In this document: positions 7,778 through 14,164 of the stretch, piece after piece | Numbering within the stretch: position 1 is the stretch's first letter | Layout of the letters: each line of letters begins with the position of its first letter | Source of the DNA: JBCBZH01 sp039815415 | GTDB lineage: Bacteria > Bacteroidota > Rhodothermia > Rhodothermales > Rubricoccaceae | DNA length: 32,236 nt | NCBI GenBank assembly: GCA_039815415.1 | Contig: JBCBZH010000013.1 | Location: forward strand, 1 to 32,236 | Reading direction: 5' to 3' | Translations under genes and position numbers: made by a program | The notes under the pieces: model-generated | Seen by the model: the letters and a program-made list of their open reading frames with translations, nothing else | Told to the model about the DNA's origin: nothing | Databases searched by the model: none

Positions 7778-8467
7778 CTATTGGCGCGTCAGCACGGCAT
7801 GGACTGCAGGCGTGATCAGGTCCGCCCAGGCCCGGTACGCCTCGCCTGACGGGTGCAGGCCATCGGGTGCCGTTAGCTCGCCCTGGGTCCGCGAGAGCGG
7901 TGTGATGTCCACCCACGCGGCGCCGGTTCGTTCGGCCTCTTCTTTCGCCAGCGCGTTGTACTGGTCGAGCTGGCGAGCGATCTCGGCGCGATCTCGCCCC
8001 TCCGCGAAGGGCATCACGCCCCAATCCGGAATCGAGACCACGACCACGCGCGACGGATCGCTGCCCGCAAAGTCGATGGCCTGACTCAACAAGGAGCGAA
8101 ACGGCTCCCGATAGTCCGCCACGGCGCGCTCGCGGTACTGGTCGTTAACGCCAATGAGGAGCGTCACCACATCGTAGGGCCCCGTCGGGCTAGCGCTCGC
8201 AATGCCTGCCGCCAGCTCGTCGGTGGTCCAGCCGGTGACGGCGATGATCTCGGGCGTCGTCAGTTGGCTAGCGCCGACCTTCGGTTCGAGGCTGTCAGCG
8301 CGGAGCCGATCGGCGACCTGGTGCGGCCAGCGGTCGGACACCTCCACGCCCTCGCCAATGGTGTAGGAGTCGCCGAGGGCGAGCCAGCGCATCGAGCTGG
8401 CGGACTGGGGAGCGTCGGAGGTCATGCAGCCGGAGGCGAGAAGGAGAACGGCGAGACCACGAATCAC
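7778..8467 (-). CDS. SGNH/GDSL-family hydrolase lipoprotein
   Basis: A 229-residue protein starting with GTG at 8465-8467. The signal peptide is very short and ends in L-A-S-G-C14, a lipobox. SGNH blocks: block I A-L-G-D-S34-Y-T (nucleophile Ser), block III G-V-N108-D, block V D202-G-L-H205-P-S-G. Such enzymes hydrolyse ester bonds of lipids, acetylated sugars or acyl chains; the substrate cannot be read from sequence. It is probably exported and anchored in a membrane. The gene starts 18 bases downstream of coaBC, and that gap is mostly one copy of the dispersed 12-mer (TCGAGCTGGCGA, 8472-8483), so it is likely transcribed with coaBC. Confidence 0.9.
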   Translation of the reverse strand: MIRGLAVLLLASGCMTSDAPQSASSMRWLALGDSYTIGEGVEVSDRWPHQVADRLRADSLEPKVGASQLTTPEIIAVTGWTTDELAAGIASASPTGPYDVVTLLIGVNDQYRERAVADYREPFRSLLSQAIDFAGSDPSRVVVVSIPDWGVMPFAEGRDRAEIARQLDQYNALAKEEAERTGAAWVDITPLSRTQGELTAPDGLHPSGEAYRAWADLITPAVHAVLTRQ

Positions 8468-8485
8468 GATGTCGAGCTGGCGAGA

Positions 8486-9733
8486 TCAGCCAGGCACCAC
8501 GGCGGTCAGGATGGCCTCGGCCACATCCCTCTTCGAGGCGGTCGGGATCTCGACGCGCTGTCCCTCGCCTCCGATCAGCGTGACGCGGTTGGTAGGCGAT
8601 CCCAGGCCCGATCCGGCCTCGCCCTGCACGTTGAGCGCGATCCAGTCCAGATTCTTCTTCGCCAGCTTGGCGCGGGCATGCGCCTCGCCATCGTGCGTCT
8701 CGAGGGCGAATCCGACGAGCACTTGATCGTCACGGCGCTGCTGTCCGAGGGTCGCCAGCACGTCGGGCGTGCGGCGGAGGTGGAGCGTGAGGTCATCGTC
8801 GGACTTCTTCAGCTTCTGGTCGCTGGCTTCTGCGGGCGCGTAGTCACTCACGGCCGCCGCGGCGATGATGAGATCCGAGCTGGCGTGATCCAGCGCCGCT
8901 GCGAGCAGGTCATCCGCTGAGGTGATGTCGATGCGCTGAACGCCAGGAGGCGTGCCCAGTGCCACGGGCCCTGCGAGCAGCGTCACGTCTGCACCACGAC
9001 GGGCGGCGGCGGCGGCCAGCTCGAAGCCCATCCGACCGGAGGACCCGTTGGAGAGGAAGCGGACTGGGTCGAGCGCCTCACGGGTGGGGCCGGCGGTGAT
9101 GAGGACGGTTCTCCCTGTGAGAGATGAGGAATGAGGGATGGAAGGTGAGGGAGTGGCCTTCGACTCTCGGCCTTCGGCATTCGCCCCAAGCCACGCCCCG
9201 ATGTGTTCCACCAGCTCGGTGGGTTCGGGCAGGCGGCCATCGCCGATGAGGCCGCTCGCCAGCTCGCCGTGGGCTGGGGAGATGATCTCAACGCCGTCCG
9301 ACCGGAGCGTGTCCAGGTTGCGCTGTGTGGCTGGGTGGTTCCACATGTCGTGGTCCATCGCGGGCGACACCAGGACCGGGCACCGCGCGGAGAGCACCAC
9401 CGCAGTCAGCATGGAGTCGCAGAAGCCGCCCGCCAGCTTGGCGAGGGTCTGGGCCGTTGCCGGGGCGATCACGATGCCGTCGGCCCAGAGTCCCAGCTCG
9501 ACGTGCTTCGTCCACGTATCGGCGCCGCTCTCAGGGAAAATCTCGATCAGTGTCTCGCGCTTGGCGAGCGTCGAGAGCGTCAGCGCCGGAATGAAGCGCG
9601 CCGCCGCCTCGGTCATCACCGGCTGGACCTCGGCCCCAGCCTTGACGAGCTGACGAGTCAGGTCGGCCGCCTTGTAGGCTGCGATGCTCCCCGTGACGCC
9701 GAGGACAATCCGGGCACCGGAGAGCGACATCAT
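8486..9733 (-). CDS. coaBC: Bifunctional CoA biosynthesis protein CoaBC
   Basis: A 415-residue fusion: CoaC (phosphopantothenoylcysteine decarboxylase, residues ~5-180, FMN) and CoaB (phosphopantothenate-cysteine ligase, residues ~207-415). CoaC shows G-V-T-G-S-I-A-A-Y-K, catalytic-region H77, P-A-M-D127-H-D-M-W and G-E-L-A-S160-G-L-I-G-D-G-R-L. In E. coli the last two positions are Asn and Cys; Asp and Ser there are, to my knowledge, common in Bacteroidota. CoaB shows T-A-G-P-T-R-E and S-N-G-S-S-G-R-M-G. The linker (residues ~186-207) is encoded by short degenerate repeats (see 9117-9155). Start: two adjacent ATGs, 9731-9733 and 9728-9730. It follows rpoZ in the conserved gmk-rpoZ-coaBC order. 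Confidence 0.95.
   Translation of the reverse strand: MMSLSGARIVLGVTGSIAAYKAADLTRQLVKAGAEVQPVMTEAAARFIPALTLSTLAKRETLIEIFPESGADTWTKHVELGLWADGIVIAPATAQTLAKLAGGFCDSMLTAVVLSARCPVLVSPAMDHDMWNHPATQRNLDTLRSDGVEIISPAHGELASGLIGDGRLPEPTELVEHIGAWLGANAEGRESKATPSPSIPHSSSLTGRTVLITAGPTREALDPVRFLSNGSSGRMGFELAAAAARRGADVTLLAGPVALGTPPGVQRIDITSADDLLAAALDHASSDLIIAAAAVSDYAPAEASDQKLKKSDDDLTLHLRRTPDVLATLGQQRRDDQVLVGFALETHDGEAHARAKLAKKNLDWIALNVQGEAGSGLGSPTNRVTLIGGEGQRVEIPTASKRDVAEAILTAVVPG
9117..9155. repeat. Degenerate short iterations inside the coaBC linker
   Basis: GAGATGAGGAATGAGGGATG-like units are repeated here in the coding sequence, in frame, giving the P-S-I-P-H-S-S-S-L linker between the CoaC and CoaB domains. 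The same kind of sequence is otherwise found in this window only between genes or at gene starts, so this looks like a tolerated insertion or expansion at a domain boundary. Confidence 0.5.
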
Positions 9734-9810
9734 CGGGGGATGAGAGAGGAGATACGAATGATGAGAACGTCTGCGCGGGCGGGAAGCTCTACCTCATCTC
9801 TCGTCGCGCC

Positions 9811-10110
9811 TTACCCCTCCGTATTGGGGTTGCGGAAGTACAGCTCGCCCTCCTCCAGCTCGTCGATGGCAACGGCCTCGGCCTTTGGCTTGCGCTCGTA
9901 CTCGAGCGAAATGCGGAGCTGGTCCTCGTTAGAGCGAAGCTCTTCGGCGGGGTCGAGGGAGATCTCCTCGTAGAAGCTCAGCTTCTGATCCAACTCCGCC
10001 TTGGTCTTGGCCGAGAGCTGGCGGGCCCGCTTGGAGAGAATCGCAACCGTCTCGTAGAGGTTGCCGGTCTGCGCCGCGAGGTTGATCGTGTCGAGGGTTT
10101 TGATCGCCAT
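9811..10110 (-). CDS. rpoZ: RNA polymerase omega subunit (RpoZ/Rpb6-like)
   Basis: A 99-residue protein. The ATG at 10108-10110 is chosen over the longer open frame because it gives the family start M-A-I-K-T-L-D and follows gmk; the upstream extension encodes only spacer repeats. Residues L-Y-E-T-V-A-I-L-S-K-R-A-R-Q-L are the conserved helix of omega/Rpb6, which clamps the beta-prime subunit and aids polymerase assembly. The Asp/Glu-rich tail ends in L-Y-F-R-N-P-N. Context yicC-gmk-rpoZ-coaBC supports the call strongly. Confidence 0.92.
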   Translation of the reverse strand: MAIKTLDTINLAAQTGNLYETVAILSKRARQLSAKTKAELDQKLSFYEEISLDPAEELRSNEDQLRISLEYERKPKAEAVAIDELEEGELYFRNPNTEG

Positions 10111-10154
10111 GTCTGTCCAGATCGAATCGGAGGAAGCGGGGAAACGTACGGCTT

Positions 10155-10196
10155 TTCGGAAGGCGGAATGGAGAATGGGAAATGGAGAATGAGGCG
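10155..10196. repeat. Degenerate AATGGGA/AATGGAG iterations in the gmk-rpoZ spacer
   Basis: The 207-base spacer (10111-10317) contains AATGGAGAATGGGAAATGG-type iterated units at 10155-10196. The rest of the spacer shows no ORF, no clear promoter and only a variant of the dispersed motif (CGCCAGCTTGA at 10203). Confidence 0.55.
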
Positions 10197-10317
10197 GGTT
10201 CTCGCCAGCTTGATCCGCTGTCGCGCACCCTCGTCGTTCGAGATCAGGCGTCAAACCGCCGCTCCTGACGTGCCCAGTAAGCATGCGGCGTCGAGCTGTC
10301 GACAGGCCCGCCGCGTG

Positions 10318-10884
10318 CTATGTGGACAGAAACGTCTCCACGCGGGTCACCAGCTCGCTCGTGGCCGTGTCCAGATCGTCGTTGACGATGATGCCGTCGA
10401 ACTGCGGCGCGAACTCCATTTCGAGGCTGGCGCGGGAGAGCCGCACCTCGATCCGGTCCTCGGACTCGGTGCCGCGTGCATGCAGGCGGTTGGATAGAGC
10501 CTCCAGGCTGGGCGGGGCGACGAACAGCGTCAGCGCCTGATCCTCATAGATCTGCTTGACATTGAGTGCCCCCTTTACGTCGATGTCGAGCACGACGGCG
10601 CGGGTGTCCGGCTCGGCGGCGAGGGCCTCCATCTCAGGGCGGAGCGTGCCGTAGAAACGCCCCGGATACACCTCTTCGAACTCTAAGAAATCCCCGGCCT
10701 GGATTCGTTCCTCGAACTCGCCGAGCGTGAGGAAGTGGTAGTGCTCGTCGGGGATCTCGCCCTCGCGTGGCGACCGCGTGGTGGCGGAGACGGAGAACTT
10801 GAGCCCCGGCACGCGGTCCATGAGGCGCCGGGCGAGCGTCGTCTTGCCTGCTCCGCTGGGTGCCGTGAGAACGAGCAGTTTCAT
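10318..10884 (-). CDS. gmk: Guanylate kinase
   Basis: A 188-residue protein that phosphorylates GMP to GDP with ATP. P-loop A-P-S-G-A-G-K-T-T (residues 8-16). GMP-binding region S-A-T-T-R-S-P-R-E-G-E and H-Y-H-F-L-T, then E-F-E-E-V-Y-P-G-R-F-Y-G-T. V-L-D-I-D-V-K-G-A-L-N-V-K follows as expected. Length is typical (about 190). ATG at 10882-10884. It lies between yicC and rpoZ, an order seen in many bacteria. Confidence 0.97.
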   Translation of the reverse strand: MKLLVLTAPSGAGKTTLARRLMDRVPGLKFSVSATTRSPREGEIPDEHYHFLTLGEFEERIQAGDFLEFEEVYPGRFYGTLRPEMEALAAEPDTRAVVLDIDVKGALNVKQIYEDQALTLFVAPPSLEALSNRLHARGTESEDRIEVRLSRASLEMEFAPQFDGIIVNDDLDTATSELVTRVETFLST

Positions 10885-10901
10885 AGGGCTATGGGCTGGA
10901 G

Positions 10902-10945
10902 GCTATGGGCTGTGAGTCTGAAGCCCAACGCTTACAGCCCATAGC
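10902..10945. repeat. Inverted repeat built from CTATGGGCTG units, yicC-gmk spacer
   Basis: GCTATGGGCTGTGAG (10902-10916) and CTTACAGCCCATAGC (10931-10945) are inverse copies with one mismatch and a 14-base loop. A further unit GGGCTATGGGCTG precedes at 10885. The spacer is almost entirely made of these units. On the minus strand the hairpin lies between the yicC stop and the gmk start, where it could affect mRNA stability or gmk translation. Confidence 0.6.
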
Positions 10946-10953
10946 TCATCGCT

Positions 10954-11832
10954 TCAGACTACGTTCTGCACCTGTTCGCGGATCTTCTCCAGCTCCTCTT
11001 TCATCGAAACAGCGAGGCCTGCGATCTCGGCGTCGTTGGCTTTGGAGCCGATGGTATTGATTTCGCGGTTGAACTCCTGCGCCAGGAAGTTGAGACGGCG
11101 TCCAACAGGCTCCTCAGCCTCGAGGGCAGCGCGGAACAGGACGAGATGACTCCGCAGGCGGACGCACTCTTCCGTCACGTCCAGCTTGTCGGCCATCATC
11201 GCCAGCTCGGTCTCGAGGCGCGTGCGGTCGAGGCGGTCATCGTCCAGCAACTCGCTCAGGCGCTCGGCGAGCCGGGTGCGGGCCTCGTCCACGCGGACGG
11301 GTGCGCGGTCGGCCACGGTTTCCAGGTGGACCTCGATGGCGTTGGCGCGCTGCTGGAGGTCCTCGGAGAGGGCGTGGCCTTCATCGCGGCGCATGGCTTC
11401 GAGGCGTTCCAGGGCATCCGTGAGGGCAGATTGGACCGCCGCCAGCGCATCGGTGTTGTCCTCGTCCGTTTCCTCGGCGGCCGTGAACACTTCGTAGCGC
11501 AGCAGGTCGGCGAGCGTGACGGGGGCGTCCAGTCCGGCCGCCTCGCGGAGGTCGCGGAGCAGGTCTGCGGCGGCGCGAGCAGCAGGCGCATCCACGCGGA
11601 GCGTCGAGCTGGCGTCGTCAGTCTGGCTGAGCGTGACGTGGACCGTGGCATTCCCCCGGTCGATAGCGTCCTTGACCTGGGTGACGAGGTCGGCTTCGTG
11701 GGCGTTGAGGCTGCGCGGGCTGCGGAGCGTCACCTCCGCGAAACGGCCGTTGACCGAGCGGACCTCAACGGTGGCCTCGGTGGTGCCGGCGCGGGCGGTG
11801 CCGCGCCCGAATCCAGTCATGCTGCGGAGCAT
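10954..11832 (-). CDS. yicC: YicC/YloC family endoribonuclease
   Basis: A 292-residue protein of the usual family length. It starts M-L-R-S-M-T-G-F-G-R-G, the conserved N-terminus, followed by V-E-V-R-S-V-N-G-R-F. The C-terminus carries the family signature: R-R-L-N-F-L-A-Q-E-F-N-R-E-I-N-T-I-G-S-K, then K-E-E-L-E-K-I-R-E-Q-V-Q-N. YicC-family proteins are RNases; in E. coli YicC helps degrade a small RNA. It is first in the minus-strand run leading to gmk and rpoZ. Confidence 0.96.
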   Translation of the reverse strand: MLRSMTGFGRGTARAGTTEATVEVRSVNGRFAEVTLRSPRSLNAHEADLVTQVKDAIDRGNATVHVTLSQTDDASSTLRVDAPAARAAADLLRDLREAAGLDAPVTLADLLRYEVFTAAEETDEDNTDALAAVQSALTDALERLEAMRRDEGHALSEDLQQRANAIEVHLETVADRAPVRVDEARTRLAERLSELLDDDRLDRTRLETELAMMADKLDVTEECVRLRSHLVLFRAALEAEEPVGRRLNFLAQEFNREINTIGSKANDAEIAGLAVSMKEELEKIREQVQNVV

Positions 11833-11955
11833 GGAGAAAGCAGAAAACGATGACAGACAGGGAGCGCAGGATACCGCCCGAGCGTGCCATCGATGAACAC
11901 CACACCTTGCCGACGTGCTAAATGGGCACGTCGCGCTGGCGAGTCGAGAGGGGCA

Positions 11956-12242
11956 TCATGGCACCAAATCGGGCAGGGCCGTCCCGGTGAGGGCAGGCAC
12001 CGTCAGCACGGCCAGGATTGTCACCAGAATGGCGAACGTAGGTTCAGCCAGACGCCAGCTCGAACCATCTCTCCGATGGTGACGTGGGCGATGGCATTGG
12101 CGGGCGTCGCCACGGGAAGCATGAACGTGCAGGAGGCAGCCACCGTCGCCGGGACAATGAGCGCCAGCCCCAGCACCGCCAGCCCGAGTCCCAGCCCGAT
12201 CCGCGGAGCGAGAGGTGTGGACAGGGGGGAGGCAAAGGCCAC
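11956..12242 (-). pseudogene. Remnant of an SLC13/DASS-family anion:sodium symporter (C-terminal fragment, frameshifted)
   Basis: One minus frame (12242 down to ~12040) reads V-P-A-T-V-A-A-S-C-T-F-M-L-P-V-A-T-P-A-N, then A-I-A and M-V-R-A-G-V-W-L-N-L. This is the C-terminal signature of divalent-anion:Na+ symporters (dicarboxylate, citrate or sulfate transporters). The frame then runs into a stop, but the hydrophobic C-terminus (T-F-A-I-L-V-T-I-L-A-V-L-T-V) continues in another minus frame to a stop at 11956-11958. This implies a frameshift near 12035-12042. The Gly-rich step between A-I-A and the next helix is also shortened. About 90 of the usual ~450-600 residues remain and no N-terminal part is visible upstream, so it is a decayed fragment. 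Confidence 0.75.
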
Positions 12243-12348
12243 AGCGTCGGGCTGGCGAATCGGAGGCGCACGCCAACACTATGCGCCCCACCGTCGACGT
12301 GCCGGACAAACCCGTGGCTATCGTCCAGAACGCTCTCCCCATTCGCCG

Positions 12349-12858
12349 ATGACGGTTCAGCATCTCTCGACCCTGTACGACTACAGCATGTGGGCCAACA
12401 CGCGGCTCTTCCGCGCAATGGCGGATCTGTCCGACGAGGGCTTCACGCAGTCCGTCGCCGGGAGCTATGGGTCCATCCGAAACACGTTGGTTCATGTAAT
12501 GAGCGCTGAATGGGGCTGGACCAGCCGATGTGGCGGACCGCCGCGCCCTGCCAAGCTGAACGCGGAGGACTTCCCGACGGTCGAGTCGGTCGCCCGGACG
12601 TGGCAGACCATCGAGGGGCACGTCCGCGGCTTTCTGGCGACGCTGGACGATGACGCGCTGGCGGACGAGGTGAGCTACCCCGGCAGCGGTGGTGCAACCC
12701 GCTCCATGCCCATCGGCGAGCTGATGCACCATGCGATCCTCCACGCTATGCACCACCGGGGCCAAGTGGCACTACTGCTCCGCGAACTGGACATCTCACC
12801 GGGCAACATGGACCTGTTGTTCTACTACGCCGAGAAGCGGGGCGTGAGCGCGTGGTGA
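12349..12858 (+). CDS. DinB-family metal-dependent protein
   Basis: A 169-residue protein. ATG 12349 is chosen because the open frame upstream covers the transporter remnant on the other strand. It has the four-helix DinB/YfiT pattern: L-Y-D-Y-S-M-W-A-N near the N-terminus, a conserved H49 in T-L-V-H-V, and H132-A-M-H-H136-R-G-Q. These three histidines are the usual divalent-metal site. Family members are thiol-dependent transferases or damage-inducible proteins; the substrate here is unknown. Its stop overlaps the next ATG by one base (TGATG), so translation is probably coupled to the glycerate kinase. Confidence 0.9.
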   Translation: MTVQHLSTLYDYSMWANTRLFRAMADLSDEGFTQSVAGSYGSIRNTLVHVMSAEWGWTSRCGGPPRPAKLNAEDFPTVESVARTWQTIEGHVRGFLATLDDDALADEVSYPGSGGATRSMPIGELMHHAILHAMHHRGQVALLLRELDISPGNMDLLFYYAEKRGVSAW

Positions 12859-14126
12859 TGCAGAGTCTCTACCAGCTCGAGGCCGACGCCCGCACCCTCT
12901 TCGACGTTGGCGTGGAGGCGGTTCAGGCACCGGCGCTTCTCGAGGCGCATTCTGCCCTCGTCGAGGACGCGCTGGGGAAGCGCGACACGGCGCACGTCAT
13001 CGGCGTCGGCAAGGCGGCGATGGCAATGGCCGGAGCCCTCGAAGCGCAGTTCCCTGAGGTCGGATTCATGGGCGAGGTGACGGTGCCGCATAGCTACCCG
13101 GAGACGTTCCCCGACGTGCTTCCTGCACCGTATCAGATCGCCGTGCGTGCCGCCGGGCACCCCACGCCCGATCTCGCCAGCTCGAGAGCTGGGCAGGCCG
13201 CGCTCGAGTGGGCGGAGGCGCTTGGGCCGGGCGACCTCCTGCTCGTGCTGATCTCGGGTGGCGGCTCGGCGCTCTGGACAACGCCCCGCGCCGGTCTCGA
13301 GCTGGCGGACCTCGCGGAGACGACACAGCGGCTTCTGGCGTCCGGCGTGCCCATCCAGACCCTCAACGCCGTCCGCAAGCGCCTGTCCGCCGTGGCCGGA
13401 GGCCGACTGGCAGCTGCTGCCCACCCGTCGCGCGTCGTCGCGCTGGTGATTTCCGATGTGGTCGGCGACGACTTCGCTGCCATCGCCAGCGGCCCGACTG
13501 TGGGTGATGCCGCTGTCCTAGAGGTCGATCCCACATGGCGACTGCCCAGCGCCGTGCGGGACGCACTGGCGGATCCGGCCAGCGCACCACTCGCGCCCGG
13601 AGATCGCCATCTCGAGCGGACGAGCACACACCTCATCGGGAGCATCCGCGTCGCGCTGGCGGCGGCGAAGGCGACCGCTGAGTCGATGGGCTACGCCGTC
13701 GAGATCGCCAGCGCGACGATGGACGGCGAGGCCCGTGACGTGGGCTCGAATCACGCTCGCGTGTTGCGGAGTGGCCCACCGCGCGTGGTGCTCTGGGGAG
13801 GGGAGACGACGGTGACCGTCACCGGCGACGGGCAGGGCGGGCGCAACCAGGAAGCCGCGCTGGCAGCGGCCATCGAGCTTGCGGAGTCGGAACGCCCTGC
13901 AGTTCTCCTCTGTGGTGGCACCGATGGCATCGACGGGCCGACCGATGCGGCAGGCGGAGTCGTCACACCTCGAACTGTCTCGCGCGGCCAGAGCCTCGGC
14001 CTTCGCGCGGGCGAGTTCCTGAATCGCAACGACGCCTGCACATTTCTGTCCGCCACAGACGGGCTGGTGATCACGGGGCCGACGCACACCAATGTGATGG
14101 ACCTGCACATCGGCATTGTGGCGTGA
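12858..14126 (+). CDS. Glycerate kinase, MOFRL family
   Basis: A 422-residue protein. The ATG at 12858 overlaps the DinB stop; a GTG six bases earlier is also in frame. Two parts: the glycerate-kinase N-terminal domain with V-I-G-V-G-K-A-A-M-A-M-A, L-I-S-G-G-G-S-A-L-W and I-S-D-V-V-G-D-D-F-A-A-I-A-S-G-P-T; and the MOFRL domain with G-G-R-N-Q-E-A-A-L-A and G-T-D-G-I-D-G-P-T-D-A-A-G-G. The Lys of G-V-G-K and Arg of G-G-R-N-Q-E are the known ATP/glycerate residues. It makes 2-phosphoglycerate from D-glycerate (also hydroxypyruvate-related metabolism). The link to DinB is translational coupling only; no functional link is evident. Confidence 0.95.
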   Translation: MQSLYQLEADARTLFDVGVEAVQAPALLEAHSALVEDALGKRDTAHVIGVGKAAMAMAGALEAQFPEVGFMGEVTVPHSYPETFPDVLPAPYQIAVRAAGHPTPDLASSRAGQAALEWAEALGPGDLLLVLISGGGSALWTTPRAGLELADLAETTQRLLASGVPIQTLNAVRKRLSAVAGGRLAAAAHPSRVVALVISDVVGDDFAAIASGPTVGDAAVLEVDPTWRLPSAVRDALADPASAPLAPGDRHLERTSTHLIGSIRVALAAAKATAESMGYAVEIASATMDGEARDVGSNHARVLRSGPPRVVLWGGETTVTVTGDGQGGRNQEAALAAAIELAESERPAVLLCGGTDGIDGPTDAAGGVVTPRTVSRGQSLGLRAGEFLNRNDACTFLSATDGLVITGPTHTNVMDLHIGIVA

Positions 14127-14164
14127 TCAGGAGGGCACAGCCCGCGCCCTCCTGACCGCCTGGC

